DNA from: Megalonaias nervosa
Taxonomy: Eukaryota; Mollusca; Bivalvia; Unionida; Unionidae
NCBI GenBank assembly: GCA_016617855.1
Contig: JAECUM010009814.1
Span: forward strand, 1 to 64,000
Reading direction: 5' to 3'
DNA: 64,000 nt
Part shown: piece after piece, positions 47,794 to 58,965 of the stretch
Layout of the letters: each line of letters starts with the position of its first letter
Position numbering within the stretch: position 1 is the first letter of the stretch
Program-made: the position numbers and the translations under genes
The notes under the pieces: generated by a model
What the model was told of the DNA's origin: nothing
What the model saw: only the letters and a program-made list of their open reading frames with translations
Database searches by the model: none

Positions 47794-50411
47794 GATTTTA
47801 TTTAAAAAGGGTAACTCAATTAGCTAAGAATTAATCTACCTTGAGGCCCTCATACAAATGAATTTATTTATTTTAGCTGCATCTCTGAAGCCACTGGATA
47901 TATTGGGTTTGGAAGAAGGAAATAGAGTGGGCATTTCTATTCCACAGCAAAGTTACAGAGTATTAGAAACTTTTTTGAATAATTCCTTATTTGGTTTGGG
48001 AATTTTATATTGCTTGGTAGGCATGGATCACAGGTGAGGAGTATTGCCAGGTAGCCTATACTGGAAGTGATTGCAAATATTCAGGAAAACTATTATTGAA
48101 TATCCTATACATTAATTTGGCTTTCTCAACTGGATTCGGTCTTAAATAGGTAATATTTTTAACTTACCAGCTGAAGTTTCCTTGCTTTCTTTCTTGAGTG
48201 ATATTAGCCCAAATGCTCTTTTTTGAAGATGTGCCAGCTTTGCTATGTTTTTATCATTTGAATTACCCCATAGTGTATTACAGTAGTCTAAATAGAGTTG
48301 TATGTAACTGTTATAAAATAGTTTTCTGTGCCTTTCAGAGAGAAAATGTCAGTAAATTCCATCCAGTTGTTCCTTTTTTGAGTATTGAGATAGTCTTATT
48401 TACATTGCCTAATATATGTTTCTTACTCCTGTGCAAGAACATTTTCCATTTTGTTTCATTCCAAATTGCTCTGGAGGCTTTTAAATGAAACCAACTAGGA
48501 ATGATTTTGCATTATTTTAAAAAAATTTCCACCCAAATACTCTCAATTTCTTTCGACATCAAGTCAGGTTGCCTTTCTGCATTTACATGTACTTTTTCCT
48601 TCAAGTATACAACAAGTCCTCCCCCTGCTGTCTCTCTGTCCCTGCGTAATGTTTTATGGTAGCTTTGACAATGAAATAGATTATCACTGTGGTTAGTAGG
48701 GGTAAAACAATTCACTGATATGTCGATGCATCGATACTTTTGCTGAAATGATACACAATCGATACAAAACAATACTTACCGTATGCATGTTATTTTAGTC
48801 TTCAGCAGTCATGAATAATTATTATTAGTTGCCTTGTTATTCTGTAAAATTATAATCCATCTGAAACAGCATTTGCAGTCGCATCACTCATGTTTATTAG
48901 TAAAAATGATAAAGATTATTTGAGAATACCCACTCTCTGTCTACAAGTTAACACAATGTGACATGGTTCATAATCTGGCCTCCCCCCAATCCATGTTAAT
49001 TATCTTAACCCAGAAGTACATTCAGCATATACTATATGTTCCAAACATGTTCCTCATGTCTAATGAAGTACTTATCATTTAATAACCACTTTCACGCAAA
49101 GTTTCTACTTTAAATTGTATCTTGACTTGAAAGCTATGCTACCGGTGTGTTGCACATTGAAATATGTTACACTGAATTCTCATTTCTGGTTACTGCTTGT
49201 TCTGCTCCAAGTTAAAAAAAAACCCCAGCAATCAGAAATCAATGTAGCTGATCCTCTGCATGACAAACAGGAAGTATTGGCAGAGCAACAGAGAGACTTT
49301 GCGGGAAAGTCATTAGATATGTCAAGTACATAAGCAGAGATGTTGTCAGGGTGTGCCACTGCACGAATCGTGCACAATTTATATGAATTTGTGCACTTGG
49401 AGAACAGTGAAATGCGAGAACTCCCACAAATTCGTTGAAAGTCACATATGAAAATGTGCTCAGCGAAGTATAAAATTTTTATTTAACCATTCTTGTCGTG
49501 ACATTTGTTTTTCAGGTAGCAACTGTTCCACATCTGGGTTCTTCAAGCACAACATGAATGGTTGTGAAACTAAATTTGATTAGAACAACATGCCCAGGAA
49601 TAAAATTTGTGGTGTAGTTTGAACCATTCATGAAGAAAGTTTTACAAATGCAGGTTTAAAATATGGGCTACCTAGAAAACCCAAAATGTCTGATTCCCAC
49701 ATGGTTTGTTACAGTTTCGTTTGGCAAATACTTGCTGATGATAGTGATAATGAAGATAATTTTTAAAGTTATGAAGTATATCAGATTACTGGAACTGGGA
49801 AAGTGTTAATGGAGATACCAGTGAGCGATTTTGAGCCCCAAAAGGTGTTAAAATACAAGTCAGATGTACATGCTGGATGGACAAAAAAAAAAAAAGATGG
49901 CATGACACTTTTAGTGGTATTTCAAAATTAAATGTACAAAGGGCAGAATAATGAGCCTAATTAAAATACAGACAATTTAAAAGTATAATGCAATTTATAT
50001 TTTTTAATTAATCAAATTCGCCCTTTGGATCATATGCTACAAACTATATACATGTATCCATATCAGGGTTAAGATAAATTTAATAAAATAAGGGTTAAGA
50101 AAATGCAACTAAGAAGTAAAGATATTTATTTTAATATCTCTGTCTGCACAACCATTGACGGACTAAATACCCTTATTCAGCATTATGGAACAGATAAGAA
50201 ATTTGGCATAGTAGTCAGTAAACTACTGATTTAACAAAGGAAGTTTATGTTAGTGAAAAATCCTATTTTGGAGCAGATGTATCCAAAAGATAATATCTAT
50301 GATCTCTGGAAAATTGTACATAACAGTCACAAAGATCAGCATCCCAACATATTCAAGCTGACAATGCTAGCATATGCCCCTTCAAAAAGAAGCACAGAAC
50401 AATACTGATAC

Positions 50412-50497
50412 AAAGAAAAGGAGCTCAGAATTAATTAACAGATTAATGCTTACAAAGAAAAGGAGCTCAGAATTAATTAACAGATTAATGCTTATCC
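50412..50497. repeat. Tandem duplication, 43-bp unit, two copies
   Basis: Two identical copies of ACAAAGAAAAGGAGCTCAGA plus ATTAATTAACAGATTAATGC and TT, inside the hAT. Confidence 0.93.
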
Positions 50498-51294
50498 AAC
50501 TATAGGGTGACATCTGTCAAGGATGTTGATTTCAGTAGAGCTGTAAGAAAGTGGAGCAGGAAGAAACAGACATATTGAAGTTTAGATAAATATTGACCTA
50601 TAACCATTTCTTCCTCCCCTACTTTTATCTTTGATAAATGGGGAGGTCTCCCTTAAGATTAAATCCTCTCATCATCTCTCCTTAATTTGTATATGGGAAA
50701 CAAATTTGAAATTTCTCTTTTTATGCAGAGATATTTAACCACTGAATGAGCGTGCTGACGGAATAAACGAAATTAGCATAGAATGAGCAATGGGGCAGAT
50801 TTCAAACTGCTCAAGTTTATCACCTTGAGTAAGTTAAAAGAAAACTGTAGAATAGGACTGGGTGTAGTCAATATAGTTTTCCTTCCTCACTAACAAATAC
50901 AAGTACCTGTGACTAGCAGTCTTTTACATCTACAGGAAATAAAATGTGATGGATTTTGTTGGTATTCAACCTTATTCCCATGCCCAGATTTGTTCTAGAT
51001 GAGATTTTCTTTGCACCAGGAAATTGCATTATTTCTTCTGTCTTGAAGATAACACTGTAATGTCTTCTAAGTGTAACTGAGACATGGAATTGGTAATATG
51101 CTTTCAAATCATTTATGCTGCACAAAACAAAGGGAGTTAAATGGAGCCACCATTAAATGGCTTAAAACGTTGGATAAAACTCACTGCAACCAACAGGTAG
51201 TCTATTTTAAAGTATTGCTGTTATCTTCTCACCTATGAGAATTGCATATAAATATATAACTATATGTTTATCTGTCATCTATATACTGGAAATA

Positions 51295-51543
51295 GTTGTT
51301 GTTGTTGTTATAAGGTTTAATGCCATTTTTCAGCATAAGGTAGGCTATACATGGCTGCCAGTATAAATGGTGGGTTAAGATACTAGGAAAACCCCAGAAA
51401 GAACCACTGACTAATTAGAAGCTACTGACAAGCTTTCTCATGTATCCACATTGGCTGAGCCCGAGAGTCGAACCCACACGGAGGTGAGACAGTAGTGATC
51501 CGTAACAGTGAGTGCTTTAGACCACTCAGCCACTTGGAGCCCC
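51295..51543 (-). mobile_element. tRNA-derived SINE, family A, full length with 10-bp target duplication
   Basis: 249 bp. On the minus strand it begins GGGGCTCCAAGTGGCTGAGT, with an A-box-like TGGCTGAGTGGTC and a B-box-like GGGTTCGACTCTC (complement of 51463-51475), and ends in a GTT/AAC-rich tail. ACTGGAAATA flanks it at 51285-51294 and 51544-51553. It is nested in the hAT and is the most complete family A copy. Confidence 0.93.
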
Positions 51544-52205
51544 ACTGGAAATAGGAACAGAATGTCAACATACATGAAAGGGCACCACCTACCTTCCAAA
51601 GATGGAAAGACCATCAAGTTCATATGTGCATCGATATGTATCATATTGCAGGCTGTATATCGTGAATTGTATCGATATGCGGCACAACTATCATTTCACC
51701 CCTAGTGGTTAGCATTTAATTTGGTTTCAGTGAGTCCTAAAACACGTATATTATTTTCCTTGGAAGACAACAGTAACCTAATCTGGTATATTATTCCCAC
51801 TGTAACTTTAATCTATTGAAAGCAGGTTTTCCAAAATCATGAAAGTAGGTCACTGTGATCCAGTTCTGGTAAGTGACACTACTTCATCTCAGAATGTTTT
51901 CTCAGGGCAGGCTTGATGACAACAGATGAAAAGGTGAGGGAATTCGAGCCCAGGCATCATTTTTAAGAATATTCATTAAATCTTGCACAAATATGTTATT
52001 CTTATGTGTGCTCTTATTCTTTCTGCAAAAAATGGGAAGACTTGTGAGCACTGTTATTTTTATATACGACCCCATCTTCAGATTTAACATGGTTCCAGTA
52101 CAAAAAGCAATGTCAGAACTGATCCAAATGTTCCAGGGATATACCTCTGAATGGCAAAACAAAATTACTTTCTACAAAATAAATCACAAATATTAAGACA
52201 CTACT

Positions 52206-52214
<9 letters not shown>

Positions 52215-52278
<64 letters not shown>
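52215..52278. repeat. Microsatellite (AT)n followed by (AC)n
   Basis: About 60 bp of AT dinucleotides, preceded by CATACATACATA and followed closely by a short AC run. Confidence 0.98.
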
Positions 52279-52281
<3 letters not shown>

Positions 52282-53984
52282 ACACACACACACACATATT
52301 AGAACTGAGTACCACAAAAAATTTTGTACCATGGTATTTCTGAACATACAGCAATATGTACCACAGCATACTACAATCATATTAAAGACAAACAATTTGA
52401 TGTTCCGAGGCAGGCGCATGCCTTTTTTCTTCAATTTGTGCCTGTTAATTGCTGGAATAGCAAAACAAGATATTATATCCACGATATTATTTGGAAAAAG
52501 AATATTATCTCGAGATAAAAGGAAAGAAAATATTTCAGCTCAAAAGAAAATCACAAATCCAAACCCCCTCCAATTAAATGGCCACTACCTTATAGTAGAT
52601 GTATTTGTTATGTATATGCCAGCTGTTGTATAAGTTGTAATCTAACACCTGTGGGATGATTAAACTCATTGTGAAATAAATTCTGCTGACATTAGAGAGC
52701 CTATTTATAAAAATAGGAAGTGCTGATACTGAAGTTTACAATTTTGTAGTAACACTATTGTTATAATATGCAGGGAAAATCTGAGTATGATGCCAACAAC
52801 AGAGCAAGCATTTACCAGAGAGGGCCAATAAACTTAAAACACACTTAACAAACAAGAAAATATTTAGTGAACTTCTGAAATTACATAAAGTTTGGACAGA
52901 AAACAAGTGCGCACCTGAAATTTCTTGAATGATTGAACAATCTGACAAATACATGTACTTAACACAGTCACATTATGCTAGTAAATAACTAAAACATGAT
53001 GTGGTCTTTGTTTTGTTTTGTTGTATTAAATTGCTTGTTCCAGTGGCACTTAATTAACTCTTTATACTTGTAAGCAATGACAATGGTGTAATCAAGGTAC
53101 TCCTGTGAGTTAGAATTACATTATATATAGTTTCTAATGTGTTCAAGTGAAGTCAGATGTTCAAAATATGTGGTGTAGAGACCAAGGGAATATTGTATAA
53201 ACCTTATGGGACTGACCATTTAATAACATAAAATTTTTTTGATGCTTAGTTTCGGCACTGCCACCAAGACGTTACCTTACCTATTTATCAATGATGAACT
53301 GAATCATTCAAGCCCATATATGAATGAACTAGATCCTTTATTCCAACTGAATCAGCACACAGCCCAGAACAAATATGGAGCCATGAATGCCATGTGGGTG
53401 CATCTATTTTTAGAAATAGATTTTCTGAATTTGACCCTTCACACTTTCTAACTTTGTTACAGTCTATAGATAGGATTACAAATTTATGGTTTTTATATTT
53501 GTCTACATACCCACAATGAAATGTGTAATGGTTAAATATTTGCCTTGCCTTTTTTTGTATTTTCCAAAAACAGTGATTCAAGAAAAATTCACCTTACTGT
53601 GCTATGTGAATTCCACCAACATAGCCTTGTCCCATACATTTCTGACCTTCACAATGGAATGAGGGCACTAAATTTTCTATTACAAAGCACTGACTTTACT
53701 TTCACTGAATTCTATGTTTTCCTTAATTTACGTCCCCAATGAATTTACAAAAACAGTCTAATGAAGATGTACTTCCCAGACAGTGATGTCTGCCATTATT
53801 ACCCCATGACAGGTTCACTTAAAGTTTCAAAATTATTTTATGAAGAAAATAACAAACATGGCAGATAAAATCTTCCAAACATATATTTAGAAAGTGCTAT
53901 CACCAATTCTGTTGTCAAAACGCAAATTGTTATGTACATATTTATGCTTCATGTTTCAAAACACAAGCTGGTAGGTTTTCATCA

Positions 53985-54075
53985 TCACATGATAACAAAT
54001 GATAACTTGAACTGGGCAGTGATAACAAATAACTTTCAGAAATTGAGCAGTGATAACAAATAATAACTTGTGGGT
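53985..54075. repeat. Short tandem repeat, unit about 34 bp
   Basis: Three copies built on GATAACAAATAATAACTTG and GAA.TGGGCAGT. Confidence 0.75.
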
Positions 54076-54479
54076 GAATTAAGTAGCTCATGGTCAATCA
54101 ACTATTAAAACATGGCTGTGAATGTGCAACAGTTTGTTTATCTGGTACAATTGATATCAACACCTGCATGCAATACATTTCGCCTTGGGCTACAGCTTGA
54201 ACATCTTGACTGGGTTGAGTTAGCATCTGAAAAGTCACAAACTAGTGTCATTCCATTGACATCTAAAAAATCATAGGGTAATGTCATTTTCTCCTCCTTG
54301 AAAAAAAAGGTGTGAAGTTTACATTTTTTTCAGCAACTTAGCCACCCACATTGCCTGGTAGCATGATCCCTGCATTGGACCTTTTTTGAAAGGATGTGAT
54401 ACTAACAGATGCATATAAGCATTGCTTGATGATTCTTAGCTTATAAACAGAGCCTGAGTAATATACACAAAACGTAACA

Positions 54480-54870
54480 AACATCAATGAAGCATGAAAT
54501 ATAGGTCATAGTGAGGGTGATGAGGATGTAGTACTGATCAAGGTGCATCACATTTCATGATTCAAGGCACAACTAAGGAAAAAACAAGCTAAATCCAAAA
54601 GCTTAATGAAGAATGTAAAACTTGTGTACATGTACAAAATCAGCAGCCTAAACCCCTTTGGGAGTAGATGCTTAACTCACTCCTACCTGTTGCCTAGGAA
54701 AACGAATTGTTGACATTCAGCGAGGGTGTAGATATGTACATGCTCTCAACACCAATACTAAATCTAATGCTGGGGGTAGTATAATAGCTTATTAATAGTC
54801 CACAGAGTGAATTAAAAGCTGGGACAATAAACGAAGTTTCAATTAGATGATTTAGACAATGTTACCTTGT
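54480..54870. repeat. Dispersed repeat, partner of 36850-37300
   Basis: Starts AAGCATGAAATATAGGTCAT and later shares TTGCCTAGGAAAAC, GCGAGGGTGTA and ACACCAATACT with 36850-37300, in the same order. Confidence 0.7.
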
Positions 54871-55025
54871 AACATTAGTTTCATAAATGTACTCTTTGTT
54901 TTGACAAATCAATAATTTGGATAAATGGGGTTAAATAATCAAGGCTCTACACATGATAAATTATACTTACTTCTGTATGATATGTAAATAAAAACTAAAA
55001 GTCAAAGTGTAAATCTGAAACTCAC

Positions 55026-55117
55026 AATTATGGTGGAGGGAGGGATATCTGCCAGCATGTCTTCAATGGTACATACTCCATACTCGTTAATATCCCAAGG
55101 CTTGCCCGTCACTTTTG
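55026..55117 (-). CDS. MARF1: MARF1 exon b: second half of LOTUS domain A
   Basis: 92 bp. It takes the spare T from exon a to make a Ser codon and ends in phase 0. It encodes KVTGKPWDINEYGVCTIEDM and then LADIPPSTII. The NEYGV stretch carries the Tyr-Gly pair typical of LOTUS domains, followed by the recognition helix and a DIPPSTI segment close to the equivalent region of vertebrate MARF1. The acceptor is TTTATAG and the donor is GTGAGT. The following intron is 12.4 kb, the longest in the chain, and holds the transposon stack at 43.4-51.9 kb. Exons a and b together make one complete LOTUS unit of 77 residues. Confidence 0.92.
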
Positions 55118-55238
55118 CTATAAATATAATGAAAACAGTTATTAACACTGCATGGTACTCTTATATACTATTCGGTTCTGATCACAAGTTTCAAAGTAGT
55201 TGTGTTAGTGTGATCCTACAGTTGTATGATTTAATGTG

Positions 55239-55549
55239 TTATTTTATTTTTAACATAGCTTTAAACTTTTTTTTAGTCATATTGCTACAATATCTGCAGT
55301 GTGGCAGTTTATAATGATGTCTAGCACTGGGGCATAATGCTGCAGACACGTAGCATGATGTCCCACCCATTCACATTATCCTGACACCAGGCTGACCAGT
55401 CCTAACACTAGCCTATTAATGCTGAGCATTTAGCGAGGCAACTTTAGTACCATTTTTATGTGTCTTTGGTATGACTCGGCTGGGGTTGGAACCCATGACT
55501 TCCCGCATCTTAGGTTTACGTTCTAACCACTGGGCTACTGAATGGTCTC
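55239..55549 (-). mobile_element. SINE family B, full length with 12-bp target duplication
   Basis: TGATTTAATGTG flanks it at 55227-55238 and 55550-55561. The body and head match the other family B copies; the B-box-like segment is the complement of GGGTTGGAACCC near 55488. This copy sets the true ends of the family. Confidence 0.9.
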
Positions 55550-55984
55550 TGATTTAATGTGATTTACAGGATGGATTAAAGTGAACAGGATATGGTAATC
55601 AAGTGTGGATCATAAATTATTGGGAAAGAACAGCATATACAAGTATGTTGCAATTTTGACGAACAGTGCACATAGTAATAATAATAATAATAATAATGAA
55701 AATAATGAAAATAATGATATTCTGAGGAAGACATATCTTCTGAAACCAATTTTAAAGGTAAAAGTATGCACAGAACCCACCTGTGTACAAAGCAAATTTT
55801 GCCTTTTTGTGGGTGACCATTATTTACAGATTTGACTGACTGTGTGTGTGTGTGTGGTAAACTAACAAGGAATCTTTACTTCTTGGCCACACAAGCCGAT
55901 TTATTAGGTCTAATTAAAGATACTTAATACCCCAAAAATGCAACAATACTTGAAGAGTCTGTTCATATTGCTTATTGATCTTAA

Positions 55985-56440
55985 TGTTTCATGACTGTAT
56001 ATTTAAAAGCTGTTGTGTAACAATCTGAATACCTGCATACTGTATATTTAAAAGCTGTTGTGTCCAATCTGAATACCTGCATACTGTATATTTAAAAGCT
56101 GTTGTGTAACAATCTGAATACCTGCATAATGTATATTTAAAAGCTGTTGTGTAACAAGTCTGAATACCTGCATACTGTATATTTAAAAGCTGTTATGTAA
56201 CAAGTCCAATCTGAATACCTGCATACTGTATGTTTAAAAGCTGTTGTGTAGGAAGTCCAATCTGAATACCTGCATACTGTATATTTAAAAGCTGTTGCGT
56301 AACAAGTCCAATCTGAATACCTGCATGCTGTATATTTAAAAGCTATTGTGTAACAAGTCCAATCTGAATACCTGCATACTGTATATTTAAAAGCTGTTGT
56401 GAAACAAGTCCAATCTGAATACCTGCATACTGCTCATCTT
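55985..56440. repeat. Minisatellite, unit about 51 bp, nine copies
   Basis: Unit TGCATACTGTATATTTAAAA, then GCTGTTGTGTAACAAGTCC and AATCTGAATACC. The first copies lack part of AAGTCC, so the array shows a length gradient from left to right. Confidence 0.95.
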
Positions 56441-56449
56441 CCATTTTGT

Positions 56450-57100
56450 TGATATAAGCCTATGTACCAAGTCTGATCAAAACTGGTTAAAAATTTTAGC
56501 TTCTATGGCGGTAACAAGCTCAGTAAATCAGATGCCAGATGAACTTGTCAATACTATTTAGATGTCCGTTTTAAATGTATAAATAAAATTAAGATCTTTA
56601 TAACAGAAACCTTTACAGAAAGCAAACTAAAAACTAGCTAGAAAATACAACTTCTAGGGCAGTAACAATCTCATCAAAATCAGATCACTTTATCAGTACT
56701 CATGCAGATGTTGATTATAACAATTCTTCTGAGATCTAAGCCTACAAATGAAGTTGATCAAAATCAGTTTGAAAAATAGCTTCTAACGTGTTAAAAAGTT
56801 CAGTCAATCTGATGCCACATCACCTCATCAATATGTGTGAATAAGGCATATATTCATACATGTCAAATATGTTGATAATTTAGGCCTATATGCCAAGTTT
56901 GATCACATTTCGTTCCAAAATGCAGTCTCTAGTATGAGAAGTTCAGTCACTCACATGTAAGACCACCTGATTAATATAGGTCATCAAATCTGTCTAAGAT
57001 TTGTATGATATAAGCATACATACCAAGTTTAATCATAGCTTGATCATAAATATGGCATCTAAAGTGGTAACAAGTAACTGTTGACACAATGGATGATACA
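56450..57100. repeat. Degenerate tandem repeat, unit about 150 bp
   Basis: Four diverged units with GTTGATATAAGCCTATGTAC, CAAGT.TGATCAAA, TAGCTTCTA..G.GGTAA, AAGTTCAGT.AATC and GATGCCACATCACCT.ATCA. A third family of this kind of intronic repeat. Confidence 0.65.
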
Positions 57101-57738
57101 GGTCCAAGCCATCAGCTTGCTTGGCCTTTGACAGGGTGAGCTAAAAGTGAAACTGGTGTAGAATTTGGTTCAAATGTACAGGTGATGCTTGCTATATGCC
57201 AATTCAATTTATGCAGTTTCATTTTAATGCAATTTAGAATGAAGAAATAACGTTCAATTTGCACCACTGTGCTCATTTATATGCCATTGCTGACATGTGT
57301 TGTGACCTACATGCAGTTCACATACATATTTCATGTATTGTATTTGTTTTCAAATTATGCATAAATTATCATTACTTGAAAACTTGGGAGATCTAATCTG
57401 CCCAAGAATTTCCTTAATTCACTAGTATTCTATGGAAAAATTACTTTCATTTTATGCCAATTTTGATTTATGTCATAACCTCAGGAATGCATCCACGTCA
57501 TAAATTGAGCATCACCTTTATAAGAAAGAAAAACAAATTACATGCTTTAATCTCCATAATGCTTTCCCTCTAAACTGGAAATTATTGGGATTACAAGTTT
57601 ATCTGGCACTGTAAACTGAGTAATTGGACAGGATTCCCCTCCTCTTCCCCCCTAAATTAACTGTGCTGAAACATTTTTCACATGTATGGTACTGTTTTTA
57701 TAAATAATAGTAATAAGTAAAATCTACATTACACTTAC

Positions 57739-57877
57739 AAATAGCCTCTGGTAGACAAGACAAATTGATCTGTCTTCCATTGATGGTTTTTAAAAGACGG
57801 AGAACATCTGTGGTAAATCTACGGACCTGTGCTCTGTGAGTCAGCATTAAAACTTTCCTATCTCCAGTTCCAAGAAT
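57739..57877 (-). CDS. MARF1: MARF1 exon a: first half of LOTUS domain A
   Basis: 139 bp, starting in phase 0 and ending with one spare base. It encodes 46 residues beginning ILGTGDRKVLMLTHRAQVRR, followed by a helical stretch with FTTDVLRLLKTINGRQINLS and LPEAI. This is the start of a LOTUS (OST-HTH) winged-helix unit: the short beta segment before THRAQ, then the first helices. The acceptor is a pyrimidine-rich TTGCAG at the high-coordinate side and the donor is a near-consensus GTAAGTG. In MARF1 these domains bind RNA. The leading residues ILGTGDRKV look like the linker strand that follows a preceding LOTUS unit, so at least one more LOTUS exon should lie upstream. It was not found between 57878 and 64000. 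Confidence 0.9.
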
Positions 57878-58669
57878 CTGCAATAATATCACAGGAATTT
57901 TTATTTGCCTTTCTGAGATATGCATGGAAGTACATAATGTCATGATTTCGTATTTTACAAATCAGATGAAATTTCACACACAATCTTGTAACAATTTTAT
58001 GATGACAATAGACTAAAGCTAACATACTTCATGAACTTTTACATATATTTGACTTTTATGAACACAATACTCATACAGTTATACTTTTTAACATTAAAAA
58101 AATTTACTACAAATTGACATGGTATAACACATTTGTTTAACACAGCTAAACTTTCTATAGCTAAAATTTCTACTATTGGGACATTTCCAGCAAGTTGTCA
58201 GAAGTGGGCTATCATAACTATACCATCATTGATACACAATTTAATAAACACATTTTCATCATTACTTGTGTTAACTTAATTTCTGAGTTTATTTTGCATT
58301 TATCAATTCTATAAAGATTATGATTTTTGAAATATGATTTCCAAACATGAGACCATAGGAAAACAATCAATCTTTAAAAATTGTGTTGAATGCAGACAAG
58401 TGGTTTGACACACTTAAGATGTTGTTCTAAACCTACCGTCTTATTTCAGGATTGAAAAAAAAAGATTTAAAAAAGTTTCCATTGCAAACAAGTTGAAACA
58501 TTTCCAACATGTAATTTTTAATGCATATAAACTCAGTGAATGTGTTGACATTGATGTTGAGATGAAAGGCAACTATACTTGGACTGCCTGTGATCATGTC
58601 CTCCACCCGAACCAAACAAATCAACATTAGGAGTTTTGTTTTAATCCTGAAATGTGTTGTAATTGAAAT

Positions 58670-58965
58670 CACTTAATTTGTGTCTGATATGCTTTTCATT
58701 TATAACTGACAAGTCAGATATTGCAAATTGATAAATTAGTGTCTGATATGCTTTTCATTTATAACTGACAAGTCAACTATTGCAAATCAATAAATTAGTG
58801 TCGATATGCTTTTCATTTATGTGACAAGTCAACTATTGCAAATCAATAAATTAGTGTCTGATGCTTTTCAGTTATGTGACAAGTTAACTCATGCAAATCA
58901 ATAAATTAGTGTCTGATATGCTTTTGGTTTATATGAAAAGTCAACTATTGCAAATCGATAGTCAT
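58670..58965. repeat. Minisatellite, unit about 59 bp, five copies
   Basis: Unit GTGTCTGATATGCTTTTCAT, then TTATAACTGACAAGTCAACT and ATTGCAAATCAATAAATTA. Copies three and four have short deletions. Confidence 0.94.

Larger units (their letters stand above)
48697..51704. mobile_element. hAT-superfamily DNA transposon remnant with perfect 8-bp target duplication
   Basis: 3008 bp. GTGGTTAG flanks it exactly (48689-48696 and 51705-51712). The inverted ends start TAGGGGTAAAACAATTC on the left and TAGGGGTGAAATGATAG on the right, followed by CGAT-rich subterminal sequence (GATGCATCGATAC on the left, GTATCGATATG on the right). An 8-bp duplication and TAGGGGTG ends are hAT features. Taking it out with one duplication copy leaves the LINE frame open across the site. 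The interior has only short broken frames, for example near 49640-49760 and 50240-50400, with no clear transposase signature. A SINE is nested at 51295-51543. Confidence 0.92.
47743..51950 (-). mobile_element. Second CR1/L2-like LINE copy, internally deleted, split by a hAT
   Basis: The 3' end is at about 47797 (GTTACCCTTTTTAAATAAA on the minus strand), followed by an ATT-repeat tail, which is the AAT run at 47745-47793. 47797-48350 closely matches the 3' end of the other copy (43425-44230). From about 48690 down to 48512 the minus strand reads CQSYHKTLRRDRETAGGGLV, then VYLKEKVHVNAERQPDL and IESIWVEIF, part of the endonuclease. On the other side of the hAT (51800-51713) it reads LSSKENNIRVLGLTETKLNA. 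Reverse transcriptase is missing between endonuclease and 3' end. Confidence 0.82.
42595..55025 (-). other. MARF1 intron between exons b and c, 12.4 kb
   Basis: The longest intron. It holds LINE remnants (43420-47742 and 47743-51950), a pogo-like element (45304-46982), a hAT (48697-51704) with a SINE (51295-51543), an AT microsatellite (52215-52278), a short array (53985-54075) and a dispersed repeat (54480-54870). 52300-53980 shows nothing recognisable. Confidence 0.85.
55118..57738 (-). other. MARF1 intron between exons a and b, 2.6 kb
   Basis: Filled by SINE family B (55239-55549), an AAT run (55677-55697), a 51-bp array (55985-56440) and a degenerate repeat (56450-57100). 57110-57738 shows nothing recognisable. 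Confidence 0.82.
12655..57877 (-). other. MARF1: MARF1 gene, 3' part (nine exons, five LOTUS domains, C-terminal tail)
   Basis: Nine minus-strand segments join in one frame: 57877-57739, 55117-55026, 42594-42549, 38550-38348, 37954-37724, 35482-35279, 29409-29145, 21912-21766, 13484-12655. Together they are 2157 nt, 718 codons plus TAA. Every internal border has GT at the donor and AG at the acceptor, and all phases match. The product has five LOTUS/OST-HTH units in tandem and a Ser/Pro-rich tail, the architecture of the C-terminal half of animal MARF1. In the family, an N-terminal NYN nuclease domain and RRMs precede eight LOTUS domains in vertebrates. The protein binds RNA, and in mouse oocytes it is needed for meiosis and retrotransposon silencing. 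No exon for the N-terminal half was found between 57878 and 64000, so the gene continues outside the window. The MARF1 assignment is strong; the exact exon ends are read by eye. Confidence 0.93.

Noticed and set aside
51440..51543. Apparent tRNA gene (A and B boxes)
   Set aside because: Part of a SINE with a target duplication and a dispersed body. The cloverleaf is not kept.
52113..52482. Minus-strand frames with long YIYIYI runs
   Set aside because: Translation of the AT microsatellite at 52215-52278.
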